This document shows, one piece after another, positions 11,111 through 22,886 of a DNA stretch of 64,000 bases. The position numbers were made by a program, and so were the translations under genes. Position 1 is the first letter of the stretch; each line of letters begins with the position of its first letter. The notes beneath the pieces were generated by a model. That model did no database searches. It worked only from the letters and a program-made list of their open reading frames with translations, and was not told the origin of the DNA. Origin of the DNA: Enterococcus pseudoavium NBRC 100491 (GTDB lineage Bacteria > Bacillota > Bacilli > Lactobacillales > Enterococcaceae); the NCBI RefSeq assembly GCF_001544295.1, contig NZ_BCQF01000009.1, positions 1 to 64,000 of the forward strand, read 5' to 3'.

Positions 11111-14100
11111 CTATTCTTTATATTTTTGTTCCCGGAGCGCTCGAATGAATAGACTGATTTCTCGTAGCCAAATCGCTTCATCCATCGTCTTAGCAATCAA
11201 TAACTTGATGACCATTTTGTCTTTTTCTACACCTAAAGTTGCCTTCATTTTAGTTGCGCTCAACGCTTCAAAAAGCTGTTCTACTTTATAAGCTTTTGTC
11301 CCAACTTTGCTTAGCGTGACAATAATCTGCTGCTGCCGTTTTTGAATACTCTCAACCAGAGCCCGATCACCATCCATCTTGATTTGCCCGATATTTAGTA
11401 AATTGGCTACTTCATCTGGATAGTCGCTAAAGCGATCCACTAAATCAGCTTCGACTTCGTCTAACATCTCCGTGCTCTCTAATTCCCGAATCCGTTTATA
11501 AATTTCAATTTTTTGCCGTTCGTCTTCAATATAGGTTCCCGGAATATAGGCATCAATTCCTAAGTTAATTTCAACCGAAGTCCGCTCAACTTGCGTATTT
11601 TTGCCTTGTTTACGATCGACTGCTTCTGTCAGCATTTGCGAATACATATCAAATCCGACGGCATCAATAAAGCCATGCTGTTGCGCCCCTAAAAGATTCC
11701 CCGCACCACGAATTGATAAATCCCGCATCGCGATTTTAAATCCTGAACCTAATTCCGTAAAGTCTTTGATCGCTTGCAAGCGTTTTTCGCTAACCTCATT
11801 CAAGATTTTTTGCGGTTCATACATAAAGTAAGCATAAGCGATTCGATTGCTCCGGCCAACACGTCCTCTGAGCTGATACAACGTTGACAGTCCCATATAA
11901 TCTGCATTTTCAACAAACAGCGTATTAACATTGGGGATATCTACCCCTGTCTCAATAATCGTTGTGGTCACTAAAATATCATATTGTCCATCAACGAAAT
12001 CCATCAAAGTGTTTTCTAATTGAACTTCCGTCATTTGTCCATGAGCAAAGCCAATCTTAGCATCCGGCACCAACATCTGCAGCTCTTCAACTTTACGCTC
12101 AATCGTTTCCACCCGGTTATATAGGTAAAATGCTTGCCCGCCTCGCGCAAGTTCTCGCTCGATGGCTTCGCGAATCGCACCTGGATTAGTTTCCATGACA
12201 TAAGTTTGGATCGGATAGCGATTTTCTGGCGGGGTCTCGATCACTGAAAGGTCCCGTACACCTAGCATCGACATATGCAAGGTCCGTGGAATCGGCGTTG
12301 CCGTCAGCGTTAGTACATCAACTTGCGATCGAAGCTGTTTTAACCGTTCTTTATGTTTGACACCAAAACGTTGCTCTTCGTCAATGACTAATAAACCCAG
12401 ATCTGCAAACTGAAGATCTTTTGATAGCAGTCGATGAGTTCCTACAACAATATCAACTTGTCCCGTTCGGATTTGTTCGATCGTTTCATTCTGCTGCTTT
12501 TTCGTTCGGAAACGGCTCAACATTGCGACATTGACCGGGAAATTTTCAAAACGCTCTGTCATTGTATCAAAATGTTGTTGAGCCAAAATGGTCGTTGGCA
12601 CTAAGAAAGCGACCTGCTTATTTTCTTTGATGGCTTTAAAAGCCGCTCGCAAAGCAACTTCAGTCTTCCCAAAACCAACATCCCCGACTAGCAAACGATC
12701 CATCGGACGAGCTTTTTCCATATCGTGCTTGATTTCAGCCGTACTGCGTAGTTGGTCGTCGGTCTCGGTATAAGGGAAAGCATCCTCAAACTCTTTTTGA
12801 TACTCATCGTCCGGGCCAAAAGCATAGCCTCGTTCAGCCTCCCGTTTAGCGTACAACTCAATCAAATCATCCGCGATGTCTTCAATTTTTTTCGAGACCT
12901 TGCTCTTGGTCTTTGTCCACTCACTGCCGCCCAATTTATTGATCTTCGGCGGTTTCGCCTCAGAAGAAACATACTTTTGAATTAAGTTCAGCTGCGTCAC
13001 TGGAATGAATAATTTATCATCTTTTTGATACAAGATCGACATGTAATCTTGATGCACGCCGTCGATTTCAATCGTTTCCATTCCTACGTACTTACCGATC
13101 CCGTGATTAGCATGAACTACATAATCCCCAGGTTTTAATTCATTGTAGCTTTTCAAGCGTTCCGCATTAGAAATCGTCTGGCGACGGGCCCGTTTTTTTG
13201 TAACTTTTTGGAAGATTTCCCGTTCGGTTACCACTACCAATTTATCTTGGGGCAATTCAAACCCATTGGTCAACGTCCCCATTACAATTTGGGTTTGCCC
13301 GATGAGCAATTTGTCTGGCGTCGTTTGGACCGCCTTGATCTCCACATCATGAAACGCTTGAGTTAATTTCGTTTGTCGTTCCTGATCTGATACTAAAAAT
13401 AGCACTGTTTGCTCTTGTTTTTGCCAACGATCAACTTCGGTTTTTAGCAACGGCATTTGACCAAAGAATTGCTGCATTGAGCGGTATTGGAAATTATGAA
13501 TCGCCTCAAAGCGTAAATTTCCCATGCCTTTTTGGAACAGCGAAAAGAAACTCGTTACTAACTTCGTCTTTTTAATCAAGTCATGGGCATTCATCCCAAA
13601 ATTTTGTTCGGAAAAAACCCGCAGCTCTTCAATTTTTTGCGTATGCCATTCCGCTTCTTCTCGTTCCATTTCCCGATGGGTCTCCATCATCCGCGGATAA
13701 TCATCCACAAACAGTAACGCATCTTTGGCAAAATAATCTAGCAGTGAAACTTTTTCTTCATATAAAAGATCCGTGTAATATTTTGCCTGTTCTGTCGGAA
13801 TACCATCTTCCCACGCAGCAATCAATTGACCAAAGTAATCATTTAAAAAATTGTAATCTTCTTTTTCTTTAGTTACCGCTAAGCGATTTTGTAAAAGTTG
13901 ATGAACTTTCTGTGCTCCTTGTCTCAGATCTGCCTCCGCAAAAACCAAATCCGTTGTAGGGGTAATCCAGACCTCATTTAGATTTTCCACTGAACGCTGA
14001 GTATCCGGTTCAAAATAGCGCAACGAATCAATTTCAACATCAAACAATTCAACTCGGACAGGGTATTCAGTCGTCAAAGGATAGATATCAACAATACTCC

Positions 14101-14623
14101 CCCGCATGCTGAATTCACCTGGTTTCCCTACCATCGTTTGCCGCTCATAGCCCATCAAAACCAATCGTTGAGCCAAGTTCTCTAAATCAACCTCACTGCC
14201 GATTTTCCAATGCAGCTGGTTGGCCTGCCAGGTTTCCCTCGTCGGCAAATATTTTCGCAAAGCAGCAACTGGAACAACATAAATCCCATTCTCACCTTGT
14301 GACAAAGCTTGCAGCGTTGAAACCCGCTCAGCCCGGGCTTCTGGTGAGGCAAATGCCATCTCGGCTGAAAGCACTTCATCCACTGGAAATAGATGAACAT
14401 TTTCGTCGATCTGCCGCAATTCCTCCGCCAACTGATTACTATAATAAAGATTCGGTACAACGATCACTGTCTGTTTTCCGCTAGCTTGATGCGTGGCGGC
14501 CATCACTAACGCCTTTGCTGAGCCGGAAAGTCCGGTCAATAATTGACGTTTTGCTTTTTTAGCTAACTCACTCTGCCACTCTTTAACTAGCGGCAGTTGG
14601 TTTATAAATCCGCTCAAATTCAT
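11111..14623 (-). CDS. mfd: Transcription-repair coupling factor
   Basis: Mfd removes RNA polymerase stalled at lesions and recruits UvrA. The 1170-residue protein shows the full layout: UvrB-like N-terminal module (residues about 1-350), an RNAP-interaction Tudor-like domain ([22 protein letters not shown], about 495), then the RecG-like translocase with Walker [17 protein letters not shown] (about 648), DEEQRFG as motif II and [11 protein letters not shown] as motif VI. The C-terminal TRCF domain ([24 protein letters not shown]) is complete. ATG follows AAAAGGAG. Downstream genes abut it closely, so mfd probably heads an operon with the flippase, rqcP and divIC. Confidence 0.98.
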   Translation of the reverse strand: MNLSGFINQLPLVKEWQSELAKKAKRQLLTGLSGSAKALVMAATHQASGKQTVIVVPNLYYSNQLAEELRQIDENVHLFPVDEVLSAEMAFASPEARAERVSTLQALSQGENGIYVVPVAALRKYLPTRETWQANQLHWKIGSEVDLENLAQRLVLMGYERQTMVGKPGEFSMRGSIVDIYPLTTEYPVRVELFDVEIDSLRYFEPDTQRSVENLNEVWITPTTDLVFAEADLRQGAQKVHQLLQNRLAVTKEKEDYNFLNDYFGQLIAAWEDGIPTEQAKYYTDLLYEEKVSLLDYFAKDALLFVDDYPRMMETHREMEREEAEWHTQKIEELRVFSEQNFGMNAHDLIKKTKLVTSFFSLFQKGMGNLRFEAIHNFQYRSMQQFFGQMPLLKTEVDRWQKQEQTVLFLVSDQERQTKLTQAFHDVEIKAVQTTPDKLLIGQTQIVMGTLTNGFELPQDKLVVVTEREIFQKVTKKRARRQTISNAERLKSYNELKPGDYVVHANHGIGKYVGMETIEIDGVHQDYMSILYQKDDKLFIPVTQLNLIQKYVSSEAKPPKINKLGGSEWTKTKSKVSKKIEDIADDLIELYAKREAERGYAFGPDDEYQKEFEDAFPYTETDDQLRSTAEIKHDMEKARPMDRLLVGDVGFGKTEVALRAAFKAIKENKQVAFLVPTTILAQQHFDTMTERFENFPVNVAMLSRFRTKKQQNETIEQIRTGQVDIVVGTHRLLSKDLQFADLGLLVIDEEQRFGVKHKERLKQLRSQVDVLTLTATPIPRTLHMSMLGVRDLSVIETPPENRYPIQTYVMETNPGAIREAIERELARGGQAFYLYNRVETIERKVEELQMLVPDAKIGFAHGQMTEVQLENTLMDFVDGQYDILVTTTIIETGVDIPNVNTLFVENADYMGLSTLYQLRGRVGRSNRIAYAYFMYEPQKILNEVSEKRLQAIKDFTELGSGFKIAMRDLSIRGAGNLLGAQQHGFIDAVGFDMYSQMLTEAVDRKQGKNTQVERTSVEINLGIDAYIPGTYIEDERQKIEIYKRIRELESTEMLDEVEADLVDRFSDYPDEVANLLNIGQIKMDGDRALVESIQKRQQQIIVTLSKVGTKAYKVEQLFEALSATKMKATLGVEKDKMVIKLLIAKTMDEAIWLREISLFIRALREQKYKE

Positions 14624-14734
14624 TGCTTTACTCCTTTTATCTTAAAGATGGTTCCCTTTTACTTGACTGATCAACAAATCAATTCGCTCGATTCGCTTTT
14701 TATAAAACGGCTCGTGTAGCAAAATTAATGCTTT

Positions 14735-15292
14735 TTAGTTAAAACGATTCATCGTCTGCAAAAAATTATTTTCTGTCACGAAATCATCAACCGCTTCAGC
14801 CGCTCGGGCTACACTATCGGCGATGGTTGCCTCATCCTCTTTGCTAAACGTACTCAATACATGGTTCACCACTGTTTTTCCATTCGGCCGACCAATCCCG
14901 ATTTTGATTCGATTGAATTCTTGTGTTCCGATATGAGCAATAATACTCTTTAACCCATTATGTCCACCAGCGCTACCTTTTTGGCGCAAGCGCAATTTAC
15001 CCAAATCCATATCTAAATCATCGACGATCACCACTAATTCTGTCACCTCAACCCCAAAATAGGTCAGCAAAGGTCCAACTGAACGACCAGATTCATTCAT
15101 AAAAGTAGTTGGCTTCACTAGTATGATCTTTTCACCGTTCACAAAATAATCTGCGACTTCCGCCTCAAAGGTATTTTTTTTGAAGACCGCATCATGCTCT
15201 GCTGCTAAGCGATCCACGACCATAAAACCAATATTGTGTTTCGTTTTTTCATATTTTTTACCTGGATTTCCCAGACCTACGATCATTTTCAT
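14735..15292 (-). CDS. pth: Peptidyl-tRNA hydrolase
   Basis: Releases tRNA from prematurely dropped peptidyl-tRNA. Motifs: MKMIVGLGNPGKKYEKTKHNIGF with the catalytic His in the KHNIGF segment, KPTTFMNESGRSV, and DDLDMDLGKLRLRQKGSAGGHNGLKSI. I start at ATG 15292, which gives the family N-terminus and has GAGG 9 bases upstream; an in-frame ATG at 15307 would add five unusual residues. It is 111 bases upstream of mfd on the same strand and divergent from ldh, the enterococcal arrangement. Confidence 0.97.
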   Translation of the reverse strand: MKMIVGLGNPGKKYEKTKHNIGFMVVDRLAAEHDAVFKKNTFEAEVADYFVNGEKIILVKPTTFMNESGRSVGPLLTYFGVEVTELVVIVDDLDMDLGKLRLRQKGSAGGHNGLKSIIAHIGTQEFNRIKIGIGRPNGKTVVNHVLSTFSKEDEATIADSVARAAEAVDDFVTENNFLQTMNRFN

Positions 15293-15369
15293 ATTCTTTC
15301 GCCTCATTCTTTCAATCGAGCCTGCCCTTTAGTCGCTAGCTCCTTGACATTCATTTCCATGACAAAATG

Positions 15370-15418
15370 CTGGATAGTCAAATGACTACCCAGTCCAAAA
15401 TTTTCTTTATACAGTATA
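15370..15418 (-). promoter_or_regulatory. pth promoter -10 region and leader hairpin
   Basis: On the minus strand an extended -10 (TGTTATACT; hexamer 15413-15418) is present, with only a poor -35 at 17 bases. Twenty bases later the leader contains an 11-bp hairpin (15370-15393; CTGGGTAGTCA / TGACTATCCAG) followed by CATTTTG. The T run is too short for a strong terminator. Confidence 0.4.
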
Positions 15419-15580
15419 ACACAAACCAGCCTGTAGTGACCGTTTTCAACGTTTTAAGTCTCTCATAAGATTCTGTTATTTTTGAAAAAAGTTATTGATA
15501 CCAGCTCATTGAGCCATTAACACATGAAGCGTTTTCTTTTGAAACAGCAAAAATATCTGTATTATTAATGAGTAAAATAC

Positions 15581-15610
15581 GTGACAAGTTTCATTAATTA
15601 GTGGTATCAT
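15581..15610 (+). promoter_or_regulatory. ldh: ldh promoter
   Basis: GTGACA (15581-15586), 18-base spacer and TATCAT (15605-15610), ending 37 bases before the ldh ATG. No clear Rex site (TTGTGAAATATTTCACAA-like) or catabolite-response element could be read next to it. Confidence 0.5.
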
Positions 15611-15632
15611 TCCACTGGAAAACAAATATTAG

Positions 15633-16628
<996 letters not shown>

Positions 16629-16642
16629 ATTAAATTTTTGGG

Positions 16643-16676
16643 CCGCAAAGAATATTCAAATTCTTTGCGGTTTTTT
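16643..16676 (+). terminator. ldh terminator
   Basis: Perfect 11-bp stem CCGCAAAGAAT / ATTCTTTGCGG with a 6-base loop, followed directly by six T residues. Confidence 0.95.
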
Positions 16677-16836
16677 AAATATTTGCTAACAATCTAAAAC
16701 ATATCATTCGTATTTTGGCTATTATATGGTATATTTGGTATCGGTATATCATTTACTATTAGTGGCCATTTTAACAGATACAGCTTCGATAATTGATGAA
16801 TAACCAAATAATGAAAAGCAATAAGGAGTTATTTCG

Positions 16837-18243
16837 ATGACCAGAAATGAAAATAGAAATTCTCGTAGCCGAACGCGAATCGGTGTGATTGTTGTTTTAG
16901 GTTTATTGGTAGTTTTAGTTAGCGGATACGCTATTCGCAGTACATATTATACACAAAGGTTCCTTCCCAATACAGTCGTTAACGGAGTGGAAATTGATAA
17001 TTTAACGGTTAGCGAAGCAAATCGTAAAATTACGCGCGAACTGACAGACTCCCCTTTCCTAATTAAAATCGACGATAAGAATTGGAAAGAAATCAATCGC
17101 AAAGATCTCGGTTGGCAAAACAATTACGAACCAGGCTTAACAGCGATGCAGAAAAAGCAAAATCCCTTCAGTTGGGGTATGCAACTAGTCTCTGCTGCTG
17201 ATACAAAAGATGTGGACGGCAACACATTAGATGAAAACAAATTGAACGCTGTCGGTGAAGCAGTTCGCGCAGAGTTAACGCAAACAAACACCACTCGAAC
17301 AGCAACAGAAAACGCAAAAGTCACTCGAACTAGCGAAGGCTTTGAAATTACTCCTGAAAAACAGGGAAATACGATTGACGTAGATGCGGCAGTTTCAGCA
17401 TTTAAAGAAGCGGCCAAAACTGGCAGTCATTCCATTGACTTTAATAATTATCTTGCTGAACCAAGCATTACAAAAAATGATGCTGATTTGAAAAAGACCA
17501 TGGATAAGATGAATGCAGTGGCGAAAATCAAAGCCAATTACAGCATCAATGGTGACAACTTCCAGATTCCAACTGCAGATATCAACGATTGGTTAATCGA
17601 CGATAACAGTACGATGTCACTTGATCAAGAAAAAGTAACTGCCTATGTTACAAACTTAGGCGAAAAATACAACACCAGCTCAAAAGCAACAGAGTTCAAT
17701 AGTACTCGTAGAGGAAAAGTTGAAGTCCCTTCCGGCACTTATAGTTGGACAATCAACACCCCTGCAGAAGTTGAAGCTTTGACCAAACAGATCTTAGAAG
17801 GGAAAGACTTCACCCGCTCACCCATTGTTACGGGAGCGACAACGGCGGACAAGCCTCTAGTAGATAAAACCTATATTGAAGTCGATCTCCAAAATCAACA
17901 TATGTGGTATTATAAAGACGGTAAAGTCGCTTTAGAAACCGACATCGTTAGCGGAAAGCCAAGTTCGGCCACACCACCCGGCGTCAATTATGTTTGGTCA
18001 AAAGAAACCAACAAAACTTTAAAAGGAAAGAATGATGATGGCTCAGATTATGCCAGTCCCGTAAAATTCTGGATGCCGATTGATTGGACCGGTGTCGGAC
18101 TTCACGATTCTGATTGGCAGCCGGCATACGGCGGTGAATTATGGAAGACTCGTGGTTCCCACGGTTGCGTGAATACGCCACCAGATGTGATGGAAAAACT
18201 TTTCAATATGGTTGAAGTAGGAACACCTGTCTTAGTCTTTTAA
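16837..18243 (+). CDS. L,D-transpeptidase (Ldt(fm)-type, YkuD domain)
   Basis: Cross-links peptidoglycan stems 3-to-3 outside the membrane by a beta-lactam-tolerant route. The 468-residue protein has a short basic N-terminus, one transmembrane anchor (about residues 14-35), two repeats of the putative peptidoglycan-binding domain found in Ldt(fm) (about 45-320), and a C-terminal YkuD catalytic domain ending in the active-site motif RGSHGCVNTPP. HDSDW lies just before it. The size is nearly the same as the E. faecium enzyme. RBS AAGGAG precedes ATG. It stands alone between two terminators. Confidence 0.93.
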   Translation: MTRNENRNSRSRTRIGVIVVLGLLVVLVSGYAIRSTYYTQRFLPNTVVNGVEIDNLTVSEANRKITRELTDSPFLIKIDDKNWKEINRKDLGWQNNYEPGLTAMQKKQNPFSWGMQLVSAADTKDVDGNTLDENKLNAVGEAVRAELTQTNTTRTATENAKVTRTSEGFEITPEKQGNTIDVDAAVSAFKEAAKTGSHSIDFNNYLAEPSITKNDADLKKTMDKMNAVAKIKANYSINGDNFQIPTADINDWLIDDNSTMSLDQEKVTAYVTNLGEKYNTSSKATEFNSTRRGKVEVPSGTYSWTINTPAEVEALTKQILEGKDFTRSPIVTGATTADKPLVDKTYIEVDLQNQHMWYYKDGKVALETDIVSGKPSSATPPGVNYVWSKETNKTLKGKNDDGSDYASPVKFWMPIDWTGVGLHDSDWQPAYGGELWKTRGSHGCVNTPPDVMEKLFNMVEVGTPVLVF

Positions 18244-18249
18244 ATACAC

Positions 18250-18280
18250 AAAAAACCAGCGAAGATTCGCTGGTTTTTTT
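18250..18280. terminator. Bidirectional terminator between ldt and yebC
   Basis: CCAGCGA / TCGCTGG stem extended by A and T runs on both sides (AAAAAA before, TTTTTTT after). It can stop the plus-strand transpeptidase transcript and, with six T on the other strand, also yebC. Confidence 0.9.
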
Positions 18281-18329
18281 ATATGCTATTTGGCGCTCGG
18301 CTTAAACACGCCTTGAATTCATACTACTA

Positions 18330-19052
18330 TTATTCAGCAGAAGTAAAGACCTCGGAAACATCATCGTCGTCTTCTAATTTTTCAACAAGATGAGCCAGTT
18401 TTTCCTGTTGTTCTTGATTTAATTGAACTGTTGTTTGAGGAATCATTGTTAACTCCGCTTGCGCTAAAGTAAAACCATCTGCTTCTAATTGATCTCGCAC
18501 ACTGACAAAATCTTCAGCAGCCGTGTAGATTTCGAACACCTCTGGCAAAATTTCCATATCTTCTGCTCCGGCTTCCAAGACATCTTCAAACATCGTATCT
18601 TCATCAACAGATAAGTTTTCACGCTCAATCGCAATATAGCCCTTACGATCGAACATATAATTAACTGAGCCCGTTTCGCCTAAATTACCGCCATTTCGAG
18701 TAAAGGCTACTCGAACATTGGTCGCTGTTCGATTTCGATTATCCGTTAGTGCATGAACTAAAATGGCCACTCCACCAGGGCCATAACCTTCATAAGTGAT
18801 TTCATCATAATGTTCACCTTCACCAGCTGAGGTTGCCTTTTTAATTGCACGATCTACATTGTCATTTGGCATATTGGCTGACTTAGCCTTATCAATCATT
18901 AAACGCAGTGAAGGATTTGTACTCGGGTCAGGACCCCCAGCTTTAGCAGCCATATAAATTTCTCGTGAAATCTTCTGAAAGATTTTTCCTCTTTTCGCAT
19001 CTTGAGCATTTTTCCGCCCTTGAATATTATTCCACTTACTATGTCCTGACAT
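18330..19052 (-). CDS. yebC: YebC/PmpR-family protein
   Basis: The 240-residue protein carries the family N-terminus [23 protein letters not shown]-type segment, then [12 protein letters not shown], the [26 protein letters not shown] core and the C-terminal [13 protein letters not shown]. The family has been described both as a transcriptional regulator (PmpR) and, for YebC, as a factor that helps ribosomes past proline-rich stretches. The start is ATG 19052, 8 bases after TTGGAGG; a longer frame beginning at 19067 runs through the RBS. The gene is single, between two terminator regions. Confidence 0.95.
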   Translation of the reverse strand: MSGHSKWNNIQGRKNAQDAKRGKIFQKISREIYMAAKAGGPDPSTNPSLRLMIDKAKSANMPNDNVDRAIKKATSAGEGEHYDEITYEGYGPGGVAILVHALTDNRNRTATNVRVAFTRNGGNLGETGSVNYMFDRKGYIAIERENLSVDEDTMFEDVLEAGAEDMEILPEVFEIYTAAEDFVSVRDQLEADGFTLAQAELTMIPQTTVQLNQEQQEKLAHLVEKLEDDDDVSEVFTSAE

Positions 19053-19126
19053 GGTACATTCCTCCAATTATTTTTTTATCTCTTTTATTGTCTATCTGAA
19101 AAGCATTTTCGTCAAGAATAAGTCCA

Positions 19127-19627
19127 TTAACGCTTTAGAATTTTGCGATAAAAAATAATAACCAAACACGCCGTTAATGCTCCTAACGAGTCTAACATCA
19201 CATCTTGAAACAACGGTGTCCTTCCCCCCGTTAACATTTGATGGAACTCATCTGTCGCTGCGTAGCCTGTCGCTGCCATCCAAGCAAAGAACAGACTTAT
19301 GATTACTGACTTCTGTTTCAATTTTGGTAATAATCCTAAGTATAAGCTGCCACCTAAAATGAAATAAGTCATGAAGTGAGCGGCTTTACGGATGAAAAAT
19401 TCAACAAATTTCACATAGCCTGATGCAGCGATACTCACTTCACTGCCTGCATAATTGAATGAAATTCGACTAAAAAAAGCTTTAAAAGGTTCATTAACTA
19501 AAACTCGCTGAATCAAGGAAACTTGACTTTGTTGCTGATAAGTCATCGCTGAACTAATAAATAAAATAATCATCATTAAAACTGCTAGACCTAAATAAAA
19601 ATTTCCATTTTTCAATTGCTTCTGCAT
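19127..19627 (-). CDS. VanZ-family membrane protein
   Basis: About 166 residues with four hydrophobic segments (about 9-28, 78-98, 105-123 and 140-160). The conserved charged positions of the VanZ family are present: RKAAHFMTYFILG in the second segment and ATDEFHQMLTGGRTPLFQDVMLDSLGA in the third loop. VanZ itself gives low-level teicoplanin resistance by an unknown route; chromosomal homologues like this are not evidence for resistance. ATG follows GGAGG. Confidence 0.88.
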   Translation of the reverse strand: MQKQLKNGNFYLGLAVLMMIILFISSAMTYQQQSQVSLIQRVLVNEPFKAFFSRISFNYAGSEVSIAASGYVKFVEFFIRKAAHFMTYFILGGSLYLGLLPKLKQKSVIISLFFAWMAATGYAATDEFHQMLTGGRTPLFQDVMLDSLGALTACLVIIFYRKILKR

Positions 19628-19640
19628 CTTTTCCTCCAAT

Positions 19641-19668
19641 AAAAAAACCGGTACATATTCGTACCGGT
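19641..19668 (-). terminator. Terminator of the SagA-like gene
   Basis: ACCGGTAC / GTACCGGT perfect 8-bp stem with a 6-base loop; seven T residues follow on the minus strand. It comes 19 bases past the stop of the hydrolase gene and runs into the RBS region of the VanZ gene. Confidence 0.9.
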
Positions 19669-19687
19669 CAGGATTAATTAATTTTGA

Positions 19688-21124
19688 TTACATACGAACT
19701 GCAAAGCTTGGTGCATAGTAAGCAACAGAGCTTACAGTAACTGTTTCACCAGGTTGTGGTGCATGGATATATTGTCCGCCACCCATAGCAATCGCTACGT
19801 GGTATGATCCACCAGGGCTACCCCAGAAGTATAAATCACCGGCTTGTGCTTGAGCAACTGAAATACGTGTTCCTGCTGATTCTTGAGGAACTGTCCAGCC
19901 ACCGATTTCACGACCAGTCGCTTGACGGAAGACATATGAAGTAAAGCCAGAGCAGTCAAAGCCTGCTGGTGTTTTCCCACCCCATACATAAGGTGTTCCG
20001 ATATATTTCATAGCTTCAGCAACAACTCCAGAAGTGTTTCCTTGTGCTGGTGGTGTTGGCGTTTCTGGTTTAGCAGGTGTTTCTGGTTGCGCTGGCGTTT
20101 CTGGTTGCGCAGGTGCTTCTGGTTGTGCTGGCGTTTCTGGCTGCGCAGGCGTTGATGGTGTTGGTGTCGCTCCACCATTTTGAGAATTATCTTCACTTGA
20201 TGATTCAGTTGAAGATGATTCAGTTGTGCTTGATTGTGTTTGTTCTTCAGATGATGACGATACTACAGTTGAAGATGATTCAGACGTAGCAGTTTCTACT
20301 GTTGAACTTTCAGTTGTTGTTGTGCTGACAGCAGCTTCTGCCTCTGCTTTAGCAGCGGCTTCGGCTTTTTGCTCTGCTTCAGCTTTTTCAGCAGCAGCTT
20401 GTGCTTCCGCAGCCTTACGTGCTTCTTCTTGAACACGTTGTTGTTCTTTGATTGCCGCTTCTTGTTTCTCTTTTAAGCTGGCTTTTTCATCTTCAGCAGT
20501 TGCTTGTTCGGCTGCTAAAGTGGTCGTTTGAACGTTCAAATCAGCTTGTTTTGTAATTAACTCGCCTTTTTGACTTTCTAAAGCTGCTTGATTAGCAGTA
20601 ATTTGTTCTTGTTGTTTTTGAGTCTCAGCTTGTTTCTCTTCAACTTCTGCTTTATCCGCTTTTTGTTGTTCAACTAAGTCATTATTGGCTTTAACAATTG
20701 TTGACATTGCTTGAACACGGCCTACAGCATCGCTGAATGATTCAGCGTTTAATACTACATCAATAACATTTGATGACGATTGTTTTACTTGTACGTCACG
20801 CGCTTGTTCCTTGATTGCTTCTGTACGTTTTTCAATCCGCTTTTCCAATGTTTCAATTTGTTTTTGTAATTCTTGTGACTTTTGTCTTAATGATGCTTGT
20901 TCATTTAACAACCCTTGAGCTTTGTCGTTGATTGAAGCAACTTCATTCTCTAATGCACTGATTTGTGATTGTGCATCGGTTTGTTGGTTTTGTAAACTTG
21001 AAATTTTTGCATCTTGGTCAGCAATTTTACTATCAAATTCATCGGCAGAAGCTGCGGCTGGAGCTGCTAATGCGCTTAATGTTACTGAACATACCATTAA
21101 TGCTGATAACAAACTTTTTTTCAC
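19688..21124 (-). CDS. SagA/PcsB-like secreted peptidoglycan hydrolase (NlpC/P60)
   Basis: Secreted cell-wall DL-endopeptidase with a cleavable signal peptide (about 1-27, ending APAAASA). Residues about 30-240 are a long charged coiled coil of the PcsB/SagA type, rich in Gln, Glu and Ala. A Ser/Thr-rich stretch (245-305) and a Pro-rich repeat of PETPAQ units (about 325-355) make a flexible linker. The C-terminal NlpC/P60 domain has catalytic Cys in [12 protein letters not shown], His in [12 protein letters not shown] and the third residue in YIHAPQPG. It lies downstream of mreCD, as sagA does in E. faecium, so it is tied to cell-wall elongation and division. A WalR site would be expected but was not convincing. 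Confidence 0.93.
   Translation of the reverse strand: MKKSLLSALMVCSVTLSALAAPAAASADEFDSKIADQDAKISSLQNQQTDAQSQISALENEVASINDKAQGLLNEQASLRQKSQELQKQIETLEKRIEKRTEAIKEQARDVQVKQSSSNVIDVVLNAESFSDAVGRVQAMSTIVKANNDLVEQQKADKAEVEEKQAETQKQQEQITANQAALESQKGELITKQADLNVQTTTLAAEQATAEDEKASLKEKQEAAIKEQQRVQEEARKAAEAQAAAEKAEAEQKAEAAAKAEAEAAVSTTTTESSTVETATSESSSTVVSSSSEEQTQSSTTESSSTESSSEDNSQNGGATPTPSTPAQPETPAQPEAPAQPETPAQPETPAKPETPTPPAQGNTSGVVAEAMKYIGTPYVWGGKTPAGFDCSGFTSYVFRQATGREIGGWTVPQESAGTRISVAQAQAGDLYFWGSPGGSYHVAIAMGGGQYIHAPQPGETVTVSSVAYYAPSFAVRM
20058..20150 (-). repeat. Tandem 18-bp coding repeat (PETPAQ units)
   Basis: Five or so imperfect 18-base repeats encode [18 protein letters not shown] hexapeptides in the linker of the SagA-like hydrolase. 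Such repeats change copy number by slippage and alter the reach of the catalytic domain through the wall. Copy number here is read from the translated protein. Confidence 0.8.
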
Positions 21125-21285
21125 TCTTATGTCCTCCGACTACTTAATTGTTTTTTATTTTGAATTTTATTAGACTTTTTTTCTAACACATTGATGAGTT
21201 TACCATAGCTGTGTGTCATCTGTATAATAGCTTTGTTACAAAAACATTTCATTTTACTATTTTTGAGTTACAAACCAGTCACACA

Positions 21286-21320
21286 AAAAAACAGAAGAAA
21301 AATTTCTTCTGTTTTTTTTC
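21286..21320. terminator. mreCD terminator, bidirectional
   Basis: ACAGAAGAAA / TTTCTTCTGT perfect 10-bp stem flanked by A and T runs on both sides, 26 bases past the mreD stop. It separates mreCD from the SagA-like gene, which therefore has its own promoter somewhere in 21150-21285. Confidence 0.9.
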
Positions 21321-21345
21321 GTCATTAAACAACTATCGTTTTTAT

Positions 21346-21876
21346 TTATATACCAAGCTCTTTCTCTGTTGGATCGATCAAAATTCGTTCTAGCGGGAAA
21401 ATTAAAATTACAAATATTAGTATGTTAAAAAGGAGTGTTGGACCTAAATATCGAGGAACAAAAAAGCCCTCATTACCACCTGTTAGACCGAAGATCGTTT
21501 GTAACAATAAGCTGACAAATTCAAAGAGGGTCACACTGATTACCGTCGTAAAAAAGAGCGTCAACGTATTTTGCTGAATCAGCTGCTTAAAAAGATAAAA
21601 AAGCATCACCAACAGCGGGAAAATCACCGCATAAATACCAATAACTCCGATATAATACAAGTCATATAAAACACCCAAAACTAAAGCGGTCCAAAACAAA
21701 AAGCGCTCGTCAATCACTTGAGAAATCACTAATAGCACTAGTAACGCCAAGTGCGAATTGGCAACATAAACGTTGTCTGTCAGCGTTGCAATCACTCGCG
21801 TTACATGAGCATCAATCAAAAATAAAAAGAACAATAGGAATGGTGTGATATGTTTTAATGTTGTCCGCCTAATCAT
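21346..21876 (-). CDS. mreD: Rod-shape-determining protein MreD
   Basis: A 176-residue polytopic membrane protein with about five hydrophobic helices, the usual MreD size. The first helix motif TPFLLFFLFLIDAHV and the segment LYYIGVIGIYAVIFPLLVML fit the family. It partners MreC in the elongation machinery (RodA, PBP2-type enzyme). Its ATG overlaps the mreC stop by 4 bases (ATGA), so translation is coupled. There is no mreB next to it. Confidence 0.92.
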   Translation of the reverse strand: MIRRTTLKHITPFLLFFLFLIDAHVTRVIATLTDNVYVANSHLALLVLLVISQVIDERFLFWTALVLGVLYDLYYIGVIGIYAVIFPLLVMLFYLFKQLIQQNTLTLFFTTVISVTLFEFVSLLLQTIFGLTGGNEGFFVPRYLGPTLLFNILIFVILIFPLERILIDPTEKELGI

Positions 21877-22733
21877 TCAGTCGATCCCGCCATTCTCTGG
21901 ATGATCGTCACGACTGAAATATCATACATTTGAGCATAAGGTTTGATATAAACTTCTCGATTCAGACCATAGCTATCAGGCTTGACCTTAACAACTGTGC
22001 CAATCGCCAGATCAGCTGGTGAATTTCCACCAAGTCCAGAAGTTTGGACGACATCACCTTCTTTGATATCTTGATTGCCGGTAATTTCAGTCGCAATCAA
22101 TTGCTGCGCCTTCACATCATATTTATTTAAAACGCCAAATGAATTTCCCTTATCTGAACTTATTTTTACAGGAAAATGGTTGCTACTTTTATTATCGGAA
22201 GTCAACAATTGAATTTTTGAGGAATGAGCATTCACTTCCATTACTCGACCAATCAAGCCTTTTTTAGACATGACCGCCATATTTCCTTCAACTCCATCAC
22301 TACTGCCTTTATCGACAATCAACATGTCTTGCCAAGTATCCGGTGATCGAGTGATGACGTTTGCTGTAACTTTTTCATAGCTGGTCAATGTTTGATTTAA
22401 TTCAAGCTCGTCTTTTAAGCGTTCGATTTCTTGCGCTTGATTTTTTGTTTGTTGTTTTACTTCATCGTATTGATCCACTTCATTTTTTAACTTTTGATTT
22501 TCTTCATAGGTATTCATCAGATCTGAAACGGATTGTACACCATTACTGAGCCAACGACCAGGTGCTGCTATGACCTTATCGACAACACTAATACTGTCGT
22601 TAACAGCTGACTGAATAAAATTCGTCTTACTGTCTCTTGCACGATTTGCTGCAGTAATCGATACAGTCGCTACCACAATAATTGCAACAATTAATATAAT
22701 AATAAGATTTTTATTTGGATTGAACTTTCTCAC
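21873..22733 (-). CDS. mreC: Rod-shape-determining protein MreC
   Basis: Single-pass membrane protein: helix at about residues 8-28, coiled coil at 65-110, then a beta-rich extracellular domain (TANVITRSPDTWQDMLIVDKGSSDGVEGNMAVM, TSGLGGNSPADLAIGTVVKV). MreC organises wall-elongation enzymes and in ovococci acts in peripheral synthesis. The start is GTG with GAGGTG six bases upstream, directly after a T/A-rich stretch holding TATTATA, a possible -10. Length 286 is normal. Confidence 0.95.
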   Translation of the reverse strand: MRKFNPNKNLIIILIVAIIVVATVSITAANRARDSKTNFIQSAVNDSISVVDKVIAAPGRWLSNGVQSVSDLMNTYEENQKLKNEVDQYDEVKQQTKNQAQEIERLKDELELNQTLTSYEKVTANVITRSPDTWQDMLIVDKGSSDGVEGNMAVMSKKGLIGRVMEVNAHSSKIQLLTSDNKSSNHFPVKISSDKGNSFGVLNKYDVKAQQLIATEITGNQDIKEGDVVQTSGLGGNSPADLAIGTVVKVKPDSYGLNREVYIKPYAQMYDISVVTIIQRMAGSTE

Positions 22734-22839
22734 TTAGGCACCTCAGAACGCTATAATATAAAATGAATTTTACCACTAAACGCAGGGATTAAAAAGCAGA
22801 GAAGGTTGATTTTAAAGAATTTTAGTATCTCAAACAAAT

Positions 22840-22881
22840 AAAAAAGAACAGCTGATTCGTTTCAAAAACGATTTTCAGCTG
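22840..22881 (-). terminator. thiN terminator
   Basis: CAGCTGA...TCGTTT pairs with AAACGA...TCAGCTG on the minus strand with a 3-base tip and ends in TTCTTTTTTATTT. It lies 5 bases past the thiN stop. Confidence 0.85.
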
Positions 22882-22886
22882 CTGCT

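Noticed and set aside
19127-19627. VanZ-like protein as a glycopeptide resistance determinant
   Set aside because: No vanA-type genes are nearby; the fold alone is common in chromosomes and not evidence for resistance.
21150-21285. Possible WalR box and promoter upstream of the SagA-like gene
   Set aside because: Only one half site like TGTAAC is present and the second repeat is poor; hexamers are not convincing.
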